Source: Nematostella vectensis (Eukaryota; Cnidaria; Anthozoa; Actiniaria; Edwardsiidae). From it: DNA of 64,000 nucleotides. Below are positions 24,101-36,143 of this stretch, piece by piece (the stretch's first letter is position 1; each line of letters opens with the position of its first letter). The stretch lies in assembly GCF_932526225.1 (NCBI RefSeq), contig NC_064035.1, positions 11,209,296 through 11,273,295 of the forward strand. The letters run 5' to 3'. The notes beneath the pieces were generated by a model that was not told the DNA's origin, made no database searches, and worked only from the letters and a program-made list of their open reading frames with translations. Made by a program: the position numbers and the translations under genes.

Positions 24101-27100
24101 ATATAGAACGGAACAGTGTGACACGGTGCGGTATAGTACGACACTATACGACACGTTACGACATAGTACAACACGGTGCGGCATATAGTACGAAACAGTG
24201 TGACACGGTGCGGTATAGTACGACAAGATACGGCATGTTGCGACATAGTACTGCACGGTACGGCCTATAGTACGACACGATACGACACGTTGCGACATAG
24301 TACGACACAGCACGACACGATGTGAAATAGTACCTCATGGTGCAGGCGCGTACACAGTGGGGTGCGCAGGGTGCGCGCGCACCCCCCCCCCCCCCCCTTG
24401 GCCACCAAGAAGTGGGTCATTTCTTATTTTGGAATCTTTAAGTACTATGCTTTATCCATATGATACCTTTGACATAGTAAGGTTCGACACGGTACGACAC
24501 GTTGTGACACGGTGCAGCATAGTAAGGTTCGACACGGTACGACACGGTGTGACACGGTGCAGCATAGTAAGGTTCGACACGGTACGACATGGTGTGACAC
24601 GGTGCAGCATAGTAAGGTTCGACACGGTACGACATAGTGTGACACGGTGCAGCATAGTAAGGTTCGACACGGTACGACACGTTGTGGCACGGTGCAGCAT
24701 AGTAAGGTTCGACACGGTACGACACGGTGTGACACGGTGCAGCATAGTAAGGTTCGACACGGTACGACACGGTGTGACACGGTGCAGCATAGTAAGGTTC
24801 GACAAGGTACGACATAGTAGACAGTATTTTTTATAGTACAAAGTTTCTCTATTTGACTATTAAATAAGCAGTTGTCTTTCATATCTCACCATTCTAATCC
24901 CTTTTCGTGTTAATCGTCAGGTCATCTCCAATCTTGCGTCAGCCTGGCGCACGAGGCGAGTCGGACAGCTTTTTATCAGCAAAGAAGATCAACTTGACAA
25001 TCTCAAGACAATCAGTGAGATCATGACTAAAAATAAGATCTCAAAAACTTTACATGAGGTAAGAAAACGATGAACGATCTAAGGTATTTTACATTATCAT
25101 TTTATAATCTCAAAAACATTACATGACATAAGAAAACGATGAAAACTTGATCAATCCCATTCGCAAATAAAATAGAAAGCTTTGACGACATGAGTGAAAT
25201 TTTATGGCATGTCATGTATGCGCTAGTAGCACCTTTGAGCGGTCAAGCCCTAGCCCATGTTTCTACAAATACTTTATTGTGTCAATGTTTTTAGCTTGTT
25301 ATGGCTACGAAAAATTAAGAGTCGCCAATGTAGAGAGTCAGGTTTTAACACGCTAGAAAATCCCCAGTTGACCTGACCTGGGTGTGAACCCTTGTTCACT
25401 TGCTCCACAAAGGCCCGAGAATGACCGCGCAATAGGTGTACCACTGTACAGGCGAATCATAAGTGATTTCTTTTCAGATGACGACCACTCTCATCAAGGA
25501 CGCCATTGACCTTCCGCGCCGACGGTTTATAGACCTTGTCCAGCGGTATGTTCATCACGTGCACCTGCAAGAGCTGGAAAAACGCGCCAAGCAAATGAAG
25601 ACCGAGAAGGATCTCGGTAGTGGCGCGACTAAATTCCTATACATGCTTGAACGAAGAATACAGCAGGTATGATGAGTTAAAAGCACTGGCTACGAAGTGT
25701 GACAAACTGTGTTAGCATAAAATGTTAGACGATGAAAGACAAGGAATAATAAGGTTAATAGATGTTACAAGAATATGAAAGGGTAAGCACTCCTTTGGAT
25801 CTGTCATAGACTCTGAGTTACATCGTGATTAATGATCCAGTCTTAGTTGTTTTTCATTTCACGCATTTTCACATTTCATTTCACATTTTCACGCCCCCCC
25901 CCCCCCCTATCTTCAGATAATATGCTTTTTCTATATGATAGCCATCACTGCGCACCCCCTCCCCTCAGCCAATCCTGGGTACGCGCCTGTGAATGACCAA
26001 AGTTTCACAGCAGCCAAGCATAAGCCATCACTACTCAACTTGAATGGAATATGAATCTCACGACTCCGCTACTAATTTTACCGTGTCAACTAGAAAAAGC
26101 AAGTTTGGAAAAAGCGCCAGGAAGAGTTCGTCGGCCGTCGAGCAGACATTCTTATCGAGCTGTCAAAAGTGTAAGTAAAATTTGGAAAACAGTCGCTGTC
26201 TTTTGGGAGTTAAAAATTTGTTTTGCTTAGATAGAATATACGGACCGCAGCGGGGGGTGGGGCACTGGGGGCACGGGCCCCACCCCTCAATATCAGGAAA
26301 TAACCAGTAGGTGCGTGGCTGTGCCCCCCCCCCCTCCCACAATCTTACGTGGCCTGCTACGGCTATATACTTGAAAAACCCATTTTTGATAGAAGGATTT
26401 GAGCTCTAAAGCGCTAGTGAAACTATCTCTGTATTCATTTATGAGTGGTAAAAGGCTGCGATGCGCTGTGACCTACTTGGAAATATCCTATCCCTTTGCA
26501 CATAACCTCTGACAGCTTTTTCCACGTTTTTTTCTACATAAAAAATGTTTACAAACGTTTTTCTCTGATTGCTGTAGTCTGACACGTGTGAGCGAAGAAG
26601 CCGGGATTCTCCTCAGCAAACCCAAATACCTAACCAGGAGAACCGCTGATATGAGCGTTGATGTACAGGACACAGGGATCGAAGAGCGACTGCGCGCGCT
26701 TCGGGATGCGCAGATGACTTCGCGCATTCCTATTGCGGAACGAGATAAGTCTCCGCCAGCTGGGACCATATCGGGGTACGGGGAGGTCAACAGAGTTCCC
26801 GTATGGAAGATGAAGGTACACACTTGTGTTAAACGCTACAATCATAAACAGTAACAAGGACATTTGCAAAAGAAATTGAAAACACGGGCAATTTTTGCGC
26901 ACAACGTTATTGCACGTCAAATGTCTCTAAGGCTAAGTTCAAACACCGTATTATCCATGAGCCATATTAAATGCAAATGCATGCAAATTAATCGAGTCGA
27001 TTGTTTCATCTTCATCTGCATGCATTTGCATTGAAAACAGCTAGGGATAAAGTGAAAGATTTAATGTAGTGTGAAGATTATTTACGTTTACAGAAGTCTG

Positions 27101-27903
27101 CAACGAATAAAATTATTGTAGGCTTATTCATCAAATAATGGTTATATGATTGAAATATGTATGATTGATTGCCCCACAGGCATTGGCCGCTCGTTCGCAC
27201 GTGTACGTGACAACGCCCAAGATACTGGATATCGACGTCAATCAAACACGTCTAGCAGCACAAGAGTACGTACGGGAATGCTCAAAGTTTGCACCCTTAG
27301 TTACCTTGTTAGAGCGTGTCACTGTTGTTCGGGTTATAGCAGCAGAACAGCACACCTAAGCAAATATAAAATGCGTTTTTGTGACGCGGGGTCCCGGATA
27401 ACCTTTCTTCCATTTGTCCTTTCACCCATCCCAGATTATTAAATTAATTTCAGAATGAAAACCTATCGCTCTTTACAACAGAAATGCGTCGCTTCACCTT
27501 CTTCGATAAAAACATTGATTTGAAGGCTGAACCCTGGTTTATATACACTGTATATTCAATATACGACAACATGCCTTAAACACGAGGTTCCGCTATATAC
27601 CACAACGTGCCTAAGGTGATTAATCTTTTCTCTGCCTCACTGCCATAACTGCCTCTATTTATCAAGATCTTAGAGGAAAAGTTTTTTTTCAGAATTGTCA
27701 AAAGAATCAGTAGAGGTCAACTCGACTCTGCCAGCATGCCAAAAATAAAGACATTGACATCCCGTGTATATCCCGCTGTAAAGAAATCAGTAAGTGATCC
27801 TTTCCCGAGAAGGTCGCCACCCGCCAGGCGGACACTCGCGCTTCCACCAATCGCTACAATGTACCCATCTGAGGACTACAACGCAGAAACAAACGGATCA
27901 TAA
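15197..27903 (+). CDS. Large coiled-coil protein, FAM186-like
   Basis: Fifteen exons close in phase to 1377 residues: 15197-15314, 15439-16157, 18691-19060, 19395-19540, 20020-20193, 20591-21569, 21996-22138, 22223-22564, 23435-23638, 24921-25058, 25478-25666, 26094-26170, 26578-26815, 27180-27265, 27693-27903. The segment AREETMEELSAILQRVKF followed by ARRRRTSDAIAGYIEH and a MKSWIEA helix matches, in order, the N-terminal region of human FAM186A/B. That similarity is from memory and moderate. After it come a lysine-rich region, long coiled coils (about 455-790 and 930-1065), a conserved-looking block HIPDPNAFDYFIDPGFPYIG near 895, and more helices. There is no membrane segment or catalytic motif. 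FAM186 function is largely unknown. Codon 1 follows an in-frame open stretch, so an upstream exon cannot be excluded. Several introns carry minisatellites. Confidence 0.82.
16452..16885. repeat. 20-bp minisatellite, about 21 copies
   Basis: Unit GCGTGACGTGTATGTCATTC with variants (CTTGCTTGTGACGTGTATGT). It continues at about 18475-18530 on the far side of the LINE insertion, so the LINE split one array. It lies in intron 2 of the FAM186-like gene. Confidence 0.93.
16890..18474 (+). mobile_element. 5'-truncated non-LTR retrotransposon (CR1/L2-type reverse transcriptase)
   Basis: Translated pieces show a reverse transcriptase in order: NYRPVSVL, IDLSKAFDTVNHGIL, VPQGSVLGPLLFLIYINDI, LLFADDTSIF, then FLGVILDEHLTW and LQYCVSVWGS typical of the CR1/L2/Rex type. 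Reading is broken by frameshifts near 17125 and a stop near 17484, so it is dead. The 5' end (endonuclease) is missing. The 3' end finishes in a short AAACTG repeat at 18452-18474, the usual simple-repeat tail of these elements. It sits inside a 20-bp minisatellite in the sense orientation of the host gene. Confidence 0.92.
19030..19236. repeat. 104-bp tandem duplication covering the exon 3 end and donor
   Basis: 19030-19133 and 19134-19236 are almost identical. The unit holds the last 31 bases of exon 3 of the FAM186-like gene (coding PKATVKIFD), the GGTAAGC donor and 73 bases of intron. The first donor (19060/19061) is used in the model; the second copy gives an intact decoy donor downstream. 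Confidence 0.92.
19640..19955. repeat. 94-bp tandem repeat, three copies
   Basis: Unit with TTAATTGGGCGCTCTCCAAG, CTAAGAGCTTT, ATAAGAAATCTATGACCCGT and CACTTCCCTTCCA. It lies in intron 4 of the FAM186-like gene. The left part overlaps a sequence ending CCCTGGGTACGAGCCTGG, similar to the hAT-like MITE end seen elsewhere. Confidence 0.85.
22584..23312. repeat. 74-bp minisatellite, about 10 copies
   Basis: Unit containing CATGGCATTCAGACGATTGT, GTACCGTGGAGGGGTAGGGT and GCCTGGAGTAGGGGGTGCAT. It starts only about 20 bp after the exon 8 donor of the FAM186-like gene and fills intron 8. Confidence 0.94.
23870..24335. repeat. Degenerate short tandem array (CGACACGGTGCGGYATAGTA-like)
   Basis: Many imperfect 20-bp-like units (ACGACACGATACGACACGTT, ACACGGTGCGGTATAGTA) with a higher-order period of about 82 bp in the middle. 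It is in intron 9 of the FAM186-like gene and resembles the 45-bp array at 24476-24812, from which it is separated by a MITE fragment. Confidence 0.85.
24343..24475. mobile_element. hAT-like MITE fragment, left end
   Basis: Starts CAGGCGCGTACACAGTGG, then a poly-C tract, TTGGCCACCAAGAAGTGGGT, GGAATCTTTAAGTA and TCCATATGATA, matching the copy at 9477-9613. It splits two satellite arrays of related sequence. Confidence 0.6.
24476..24812. repeat. 45-bp minisatellite, about 7.5 copies
   Basis: Unit GGTTCGACACGGTACGACAC plus GGTGTGACACGGTGCAGCAT plus AGTAA, highly uniform. It is in intron 9 of the FAM186-like gene, about 110 bp upstream of the exon 10 acceptor. Reading frames across it are artefacts. 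Confidence 0.95.
25893..25989. mobile_element. hAT-like MITE fragment, right end
   Basis: Poly-C run, ATAATATGCTTTTTCTATAT, GATAGCCATC and the right terminus CCTGGGTACGCGCCTG. Third member of the family at 9477-9613 and 24343-24475. Intron 11 of the FAM186-like gene. Confidence 0.55.
26927..27043. repeat. Dispersed repeat, copy 1 (shared with 39337-39464)
   Basis: Shares with 39337-39464 the order TAAGGCT, TTCAAACACCGTATT, CCATGAGCC, ATGCAAATGCATGCAAAT, CGAGTCGATTGTTTCATCTT and GCATGCATTTGCAT. The right terminal repeat seen in copy 2 is missing. Intron 13 of the FAM186-like gene. Confidence 0.75.
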
Positions 27904-27952
27904 AAAAAAAGCTTAGGAATGATGTCCTAATAGACATAAAATTTGTAGGCAG

Positions 27953-27958
27953 AATAAA
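27953..27958 (+). terminator. Candidate poly(A) signal of the FAM186-like gene
   Basis: AATAAA 50 bp after the stop codon at 27901-27903. This is the first canonical hexamer downstream; transcript ends cannot be seen from DNA alone. Confidence 0.45.
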
Positions 27959-28060
27959 AAGAAAAATATGACTTTCTTCTACAGACCGATTGTGATTAAC
28001 CTCAATGTACTCACAGTATGTCATCTACTTTGGATTTTCCCTAGAGCCCCCCGCCCCAAT

Positions 28061-30475
28061 TGACTCTACACACCCTCGCTAGTGACTCTATACACCCTCC
28101 CTAGTGACTCTACACACCCTCGCTAGTGACTCTATACACCCTCCCTAATGATTCTACACACCCTCGCTAGTGACTCTACACACCCTCGCTAGTGACTCTA
28201 TACACCCTCCCTAGTGACTCTATACACCCTCCATAATGACTCTATACACATTCCCTAGTGACTCTATACACACTCCCTAGTGACTCTACACACCCTCCCT
28301 AGTGACTCTATACACCCTCCCTAGTGACTCTACACACCCTCCCTAGTGACTCTATACACATTCCCTAGTGACTCTATACACACTCCCTAGTGACTCTACA
28401 CACCCTCCCTTGTGACTCTACACACCCTCCCTAGTGACTCTATACACCCTCCCTAGTGACTCTATACACACTCCCTAGTGACTCTACACACCCTCCCTAG
28501 TGACTCTATACACCCTCCATAGTGACTCTACACACCCTCCCTAGTGACTCTACACACCCTCCCTAGTGACTCTATACACCCTCCCTAGTGACTCTATACA
28601 CCCTCCCTAGTGACTCTATACACCCTCCCTAGTGACTCTATACACACTCGCTAGTGACTCTACACACCCTCCTTAGTGACTCTACACACCCTCCTTAGTG
28701 ACTCTACACACCCTCCTTAGTGACTCTACACACCCTCGCTAGTGACTCTATACACCCTCCCTAGTGACTCTATACACCCTCCCTAGTTATTCTATACACC
28801 CTTCCTAGTGACTCTATATACACTCCCTAGTGACTCTATACACCCTCCCTAGTGACTCTATACACCCTCCCTAGTGACTCTATACACCCTCGCTAGTGAC
28901 TCTACACACCCTCGCTAGTGACTCTACACACCCTCCCTAGTGACTCTATACACCCTCCCTAGTGACTCTACACACCCTCGCTAGTGACTCTATACACCCT
29001 CCCTAGTGACTCTATACACACTCCCTAGTGACTCTATACACCCTCCCTAGTGACGCTATACACCCTCCCTAGTGACTCTATACACACTCCCTAGTGACTC
29101 TACACACCCTCCCTAGTGACTCTATACACACTCCCTAGTGACTCTATACACCCTCCCTAGTGACTCTATACACACTCCCTAGTGACTCTATACACCCTCC
29201 CTAGTGACTCTACACACCCTTCCTAGTGACTCTATACACCCTCCCTAGTGACTCTATACACCGTCCCTAGTGACTCTATACACCCTCGCTAGTGACTCTA
29301 CACACCCTCGCTAGTGACTCTACACACCCTCCCTAGTGACTCTATACACACTCCCTAGTGACTCTACACACCCTCCCTAGTGACTCTATACACACTCCCA
29401 AGTGACTCTATACACCCTCCCTAATGACTCTATACACCCTCCCTAGTGACTCTATATAACCTCCCTAGTGACTCTATACACCCTCCCTAGTGACTCTATA
29501 CACCCTCGCTAGTGACTCTATACACCCTCCCTAGTGACTCTATACACCCTCGCTAGTGACTCTATACACCCTCCCTAATGACTCTATACACTCTCCCTAG
29601 TGACTCTACACACCCTCCCTAGTGACTCTATACACCTTTTGTAGTGACTCTATACACCCTCCCTAATGACTCTATACACCCTCCCTAGTGACTCTATACA
29701 CCCTCCCTAGTGACTCTATACACCCTCCCTAATGACTCTATACACCCTCCCTAGTGACTCTATGCACCCTCCCTTGTGACTCTATACACCCTCCCTAGTG
29801 ACTCTATACACCCTCCCTAGTGACTCTATACACCTTTTGTAGTGACTCTATACACCCTCCCTAGTGACTCTACACCCCCTCCCTAGTGACTCTATACACA
29901 CTCCCAAGTGACTCTATACACCCTCCCTAATGACTCTATACACCCTCCCTAGTGACTCTATATAACCTCCCTAGTGACTCTATACACCTTCCCTAGTGAC
30001 TCTATACACCCTCCCTAATGACTCTATACACCCTCCCTAGTGACTCTATGCACCCTCCCTAGTGACTCTATACACCCTCACTAGTGACTCTATACACCCT
30101 CCCTAATGACTCTATACACTCTCCCTAGTGACTCTACACACCCTCCCTAGTGACTCTATACACCTTTTGTAGTGACTCTATACACCCTCCCTAATGACTC
30201 TATACACCCTCCCTAGTGACTCTACACACCCTCCCTAGTGACTCTATACACCCTCCCTAGTGACTCTACACACCCTCCCTAGTGACTCTATACACCCTCC
30301 ATAGTGACTCTACACACCCTCCCTAGTGACTCTATACACCCTCCCTAGTGACTCTATACACCCTCCCTAGTGACTCTATACACCTTTTGTAGTGACTCTA
30401 TACACCCTCCCTAGTGACTCTATACACCCTCCCTAGTGACTCTACACCCCCTCCCTAGTGACTCTATGCACCCAC
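28061..30475. repeat. 22-bp satellite array, about 110 copies
   Basis: Unit TGACTCTATACACCCTCCCTAG, with recurrent variants (CTACACACC, CCTCGCTAG, ACACTCCC, CACCTTTTGTAG). Variants recur in blocks, which points to higher-order duplication; for instance the CACCTTTTGTAG variant appears five times between 29630 and 30390. It lies between the 3' ends of two convergent genes and holds no gene. Confidence 0.97.
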
Positions 30476-31183
30476 ATAAGTAACTATAGATCCCCTCTAG
30501 TAATTCTATGCATACGCCCTTAGCCAGAGGTGGCATTTATCCCACAAACTTGTTTAACAAGACTTCACCATCATAGCATTTTATTATTTCAAATGCTTGG
30601 GTTTATGTTTACTATAAAATTCACTTCAAAAATAAACCTTCTGAATAGCTATGCCAGTTTGTTTTAAATTTTCATAAAAGACTGCAAACTTTGGAAGACC
30701 CAATCTTTAAAAGGCAAATGAGCTGTCAAAATGTGCCACCTTGCCAATAAATACAGTATACAAAGGCATACTTTATCAATTCGTGTGAATTAGTAAATAA
30801 TATATATCAATAGCAGGGCCAGAAATATTAAATGCCTTGTTTTCTAAACCTTTTTTCAAATTTTAAAAAATTAACAGGAATATAAAAATGTGCCCATGTG
30901 CTTGTAAAAATAAAGTGTAAATACAATTTTGGAAGACAAGATAAATTTAAACAATAATTAATACTAGCTGGTTATCAGGCATGGAAACATATTTTCATTT
31001 TATTTTTAAAGGTTTGTAAAACAAGGCATCTGAAAAGTATGAATCCACTCAGGTTAAATTGGCTTTATCAGCTGGTAATGACAGCACAACTTCCAAGAGA
31101 TTACATTGTCTTTAGCTGCATGTATAGTACAATGGTACACTGGTCTGCCAAGTAATATGTTAGACACTTTCTTTATCAGCTTT
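30476..31183. other. Probable INO80D 3' UTR and flank
   Basis: AT-rich sequence directly downstream (minus sense) of the INO80D stop codon. A minus-strand AATAAA lies at 30999-31004, about 180 bp past the stop, and another at 30580-30585. No coding exon or repeat is evident. Confidence 0.5.
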
Positions 31184-34100
31184 TTATCTTAACCTGAGAT
31201 CACCCAAACTGGTATCTGAGTTCTGATGGAAGTGTGTTCCAAGCAATGGCTGTTCATGGTCTACAGGAGTCAGAAACGGGTCATGCACCCTATTCGAGTC
31301 CAAATCGTCACGCTGCGAGTATGATATGCTTTGCTTGAGAGATGTAGAGTGTAGGAATGATGGGCTGGCGGGGCTCAGGGTGGGCGAGAGCATACTAGTT
31401 TGTTGATATGGCACAGGTCTGTCAAACGTGAACACAGAAGAAGTGTGCTGGGGTATTGTTGGAGGTGAGAAGGGAGGGGATGTCAAGCGTGATTGGCTGG
31501 TATGGGAGTTGAGAGGTGAGGTGTATGAGTTGCTTGTTGAAGAAATAGCAATTCCTGGCCACGATCTCTGAGGTGGTGACAGTACAGATTCTATAGAGTG
31601 TGATAATGGTCCTGACAACCCATTGCCATGTGTTTTCAGTTCACTGGTGCTCAACATGGAATGGGATGTTGAAAACATTGGGTCCTCACTTAATGTCCAT
31701 CTTGATTTGACATCCTTTAGTTCACTATCCAAGTTAGATGCTAGTCCAAGGATCTCCCCTTGGTTGGGATGAGTAATCTTTGGTTTTGAGTTCCTTTTTC
31801 CTTTAACTTTAGAAGAGCTTTTAGCCTTGCTGTTCAAGGGTGATGATTTCCCTTTCAGGGCGTTCTTACTTAACACGATTTGTTCACTGTTTAGTGGGGG
31901 ATTTGTTCTGGCTGGGATCTCTGTGGAGGTCACAACAGATACTGGAACAGAAGATATGTGTTCCCATTTAGATATATTTACACTTTTCTTGTTGACAATG
32001 TCTTGGAACAAGCCTTCTTGTGATACACCATTGGTAGAAGGAGGGAGCCCCTGACATGATAGATTATTTTCATCTATATCATTCAAGAGTAAACTGTCCT
32101 GTTGCTGATTCTCAAACAATGAAGACTGGAACTGTTGCAGATCTTCCTCCATGTGATTTGGAACTGGTGACGTCTCACTGGCCTGTGAAAAGTCTGATGC
32201 CATTATTGATGGGGAAAACACAGCAGAAGTGTCACTTTGACTAAAAGAATCAGACATGGGGCTGACGTTTGCACTTGGCTCAAGAAGATTTTTAATCTTC
32301 CCTTTGTTCGAACGAGATGTGGGTTTTCTTGTAACCTTAGTCGGTTTGCTTGAAGCTTTGTTTGCTTGTGTTTTTGGCAGGGGTTTCCGCTGTGGCTTTG
32401 CCTGTTTGGCTTGTTTTGTTGTTGTCAATGTTGTTGCAGCAGCCGCTGCAGCTTCTTGTGCCTCTTGAAACTTTGCCTTAAAAGAAAAACAAAGGGCTTC
32501 CTGAGTGATTACTATAAAATGATAAGATGGAGGACTTCTGTAAAAACAAATGGTCATTACATGGTCACCATATTACAATTCCAAATGTGATGTTCGCTGT
32601 TATAATTATCTATAAAAGGTGACAGGAAGGCCTTATCATTGGATTTAAGTACTCCTTGCTAACCAAAATCATACTAAAAATGAACTTGTTTACTCCTGAC
32701 ATTGAGAGAAGTTTGCTGCAAAACAAACACACACCAGCTACAAATGTAAATTTTACTGTGAGTCAAAAAGGTTTTTAGTAAGATATTGATATGCGATATT
32801 GGTTTCTGGTAAAACCAACTGAACAAAAATTTTCCCAACATAACAATGAATATTTTTTGCCATATTGTTATGTCAAGATTCCACTGTATCCACAAATATG
32901 CATGACTGGCCTACCTTCTTACGAGCATGCTCGCCACAAAGTGCACGCTCATGGACGAGATCCAGTACAGGAACAGAGCAATGCAGTCCATCAGGGAATC
33001 GAGCAGTGCACTGCTCATATAGCACTTGGTTTGGGTCACAAGTCACATCTTTTCAAAGCTAAGGAATAGTAAATCAACAACATTCCGATTTCTATGCCTT
33101 TTTCCTTAGACTCATGCTTCCTGTATTATTCTCACTTGTCAGATAATCTCAGACTATTATTGGTTAAGGATACGATCTTTGCAGTACTTTGTGTATGGAA
33201 GTGCTTTCTCCTTGCACAAGTTCTCTGCAGATGTGAATGCACACATCTTCACTTTGAATGGCATAGGAGCTGATCTGAAAATACACAGAATACCCAAAGT
33301 ACTGTCAGTAAACTATGAACTGTCAAGTTCTATAAGTAACAACTTATTCACTGAGCATTAGGTCTGTACAGAGAAATGTTAGGCTAAGGACTTGAGTGTA
33401 CACAAACGACTGAGGTCTCTCAGCATAATCTTGTTTACCTATTTGGACGAGAAGTTGCTAGTATGGAGTCCACACATGCTGAGGTGTTGGTTTGTGCAGC
33501 TTTTAGCAGTGCATTTGCTGTAGTAATAAAGTGTGGTTGTCTGTAACGGTGTGCTCGAAGAGTTCTCCTCAGCTGGTGGAGTTCGCGCCGTAGCCTTGCA
33601 CTAAGCCGAGAAATCTTCCCCGTTCTGGTGTCTGAATTTGATGCTCCTGTGAATTTTGGTTTACTTTTGATAAAAAAAAGTATATATGAGTCAAGTTTGT
33701 CACTATAATTGTTAAATGGATTGGCTTTTAAAAAAAAATTAGTGTTAGCACTTATGCAGTATAAATTTATGCAATATAAACCATGTTCTTAGAACTTCAC
33801 ACTTAAAATCCTAATGCATCTGGGCCACCTTTGTTTCCCATATATATCTTACTGCATTTTACATTGAGCATGGCAGGGCTATAGTTTTATCAATAAATTT
33901 TCATGGTGAAACATGTTATTGTCACAAGAACAAATCAAATGCTTTTAGGTGCCAGATATGGCTTTGGAACTTCCTGCTCGGCCAATCAGGAGGTATGAAA
34001 AATATCAAACCAGCTTTAAAAACATTACCTTTTGCCTTGCACCATAGAAACTTTATAGCCTCAGTTTAATAACAATCAGTGAAATAATAAAATCTATATC

Positions 34101-36143
34101 CCTGCCACTGTCAAACCAAACAAATGCTTTAGGAGTCATAATAAGACAAACAAAGAAAGGGGAGGTCACAAGTCAAGAGAAGAATATTTCACTCACCCAT
34201 CGGGTAAGGTGGGTAACTCTAGTTCTTGGTCACTATCTGACGACAACCAGACTTGCTGCCATGGTAACTGCTCACTGTCACTGTTATCACTGCTGTCACT
34301 ATCAATTCCTGTTTACAAACAACAGCTATTAGGGACCTTAAGCAACAACTATGGCAATGCGGTGCTGATATAAGAAAACAATGGGATTTTATCCAGAATT
34401 CAATTGCAGCACATGAAAATGCGTTCTGTCTGATACATTTTAGCCGTTTTCAGTAAAACCATGGCGTGAAAACTCCAAGTTTCATGGTCAATTGAGGATG
34501 CAGACGTTTGCACTGTAAACTCCACTATTCGCTGCTGTAGAATTAATGTTCTTAGTTTATTTTTATCTGTCTCTGATTATGTTTTGCTTATTCCATTGCA
34601 ATTAAATTATTATTGATCGCCACGCACGAAAACTTCAATTGCGTTGTCCTAGATGTTGGAAACCTACATATAAAGGACTGTTGCATGCTCAACCTCCTCA
34701 TTGGGGGCACTTTTATTAAAGAAATGTCTTAAATTTATACAATCAAACTCTGAAAAGCAAACTAGCAACCAAAAGAACTCTCTATGTGATGGCCCCTTTT
34801 GGTCCCAACAGAGTCTATCACACTGTATATTCAAAAGTTATGTAGGTACTAAATGAATACAGCTCTACGTTGGTACTTAGATAGGATAACTGTCTACAAT
34901 TCTGTACATGCTGAAATGCATGTGAAACCGAGAACAAGGGTCATGCTGTCATATCAACAGCTCTAAAATACGAACAATTTTTTTTGAAAAGAAGAATTTT
35001 GCATGCTACCAACGATTCAGTCATTGACTACGAGAAGAATGCCACGTTTCACAGTCAACAAACTAACAAATAGATGCAGGTTATTTAGGTGGTATAAAAT
35101 AAACTGGTGGTCAAATGTGAATATTTCACAAAATTTATGTTTCTCTCTCTTAATATTTCACAAGATACGGCTTTATTATTTTCATCTATAAATATAATTA
35201 TAAATATAATTGCCTCAAACCTAACTGATATAAATATGTTTATAACAATATTGGAGCAAAATAGAGGTTGAACATAGATATCGTTTTTTTGTGTTCTACG
35301 CTACATCGTGCGCCATTAGGTATTTCGTTAAAATTTCCAAAGATTGAGAGTATTTAGATCCTCTAATCGAAACCGTGTTTATGTAAAATAAAGAATCTTA
35401 TTTGTACCAAACTTACCATAAAAACTGAATAAATCCTGGTTGTTTCCGTGTGGTCGCTTATTGTGAGCCTTTTGCTTGTTTGTGACAAGAATTTCGGGTT
35501 GTTTTTTATTAATACGGGACTTGATTTTCTTCTGTCGATGAGGGAATACGGGCGGGGATAAGAAAGCCATTTTTTCTGCGATCAGATGCGGAGGAACATC
35601 TGCTTTGATCCGTGATTCGACTGTAGCGTTCGACACTGAATCTACGTCGCTTTCGATGCTTTCGCTCGCTTTCTTTTTCCTACTCTTTTTAGGGACGAGG
35701 CCTAGAACTTGTAAATGACTATTACAATATCTAGAGAGAAATCAAAACAGCTTCACCATCAAAATACGAACAGATAGACACAGGATACGTAGATCACAAG
35801 ACAAGAGGAAATACGAAGATATCTAGCAAAGTCAGCCATGTTTGGCGGGAGTATTGACTAGTAAACCATGTCAATTTCTACGATTAATAACCAATATTAC
35901 AGACATTATTCGACGATAAACTTACATCCTATCTTCGGCAAAGGGAATAGGATTCGTGCACTGCTGCCCGTTGTATTTTGCCACGTACTGGCATTGTTTG
36001 AATGGAGCGTTTTTGTCTTCTAATACATGACGGATACAGAATGCGTAGCCATTCAGTCGACGCTGCTTGCAGAGTTTTTCGCTGTAGCTACACAAGAGTT
36101 TGCCATCAATCGGCGACGAATGAATATTCTTTCCCTCAAACAT
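31184..36143 (-). CDS. INO80D: INO80 complex subunit D
   Basis: Seven exons, high to low: 35926-36143, 35417-35730, 34197-34308, 33439-33646, 33174-33274, 32915-33048, 31184-32476. The N-terminus MFEGKNIHSSPIDGKLLCSY and the block LCKQRRLNGYAFCIRHVLED are near identical to vertebrate INO80D and form the first C3H-C3H zinc-binding domain with YCNSH from exon 2. The second is split over exons 5-6 (CAFTSAENLCKEKALPYTKY, CTARFPDGLHCSVPVLD, LCGEHARKK). The 430-residue last exon is the Ser/Pro-rich tail. The protein is a nuclear subunit of the INO80 chromatin remodeller. The exon 3 to exon 4 junction does not close in phase with the best acceptor (33646); an acceptor inside exon 4 or a missed small exon would mend it. 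All other joins are consistent. Confidence 0.95.

Noticed and set aside
24438-24882. Cys/Tyr/Val-rich frames of 125-159 codons on both strands
   Set aside because: All are readings of the 45-bp array; no codon bias or homology.
4154-27903. TIR gene and FAM186-like gene as a single transcription unit
   Set aside because: The TIR gene has an in-frame TGA at 13606-13608, and the next gene opens with its own ATG after 1.6 kb without coding signal.
28061-30475. CRISPR-like regular array
   Set aside because: Units are directly adjacent with no spacers and the genome is eukaryotic; it is an ordinary satellite.
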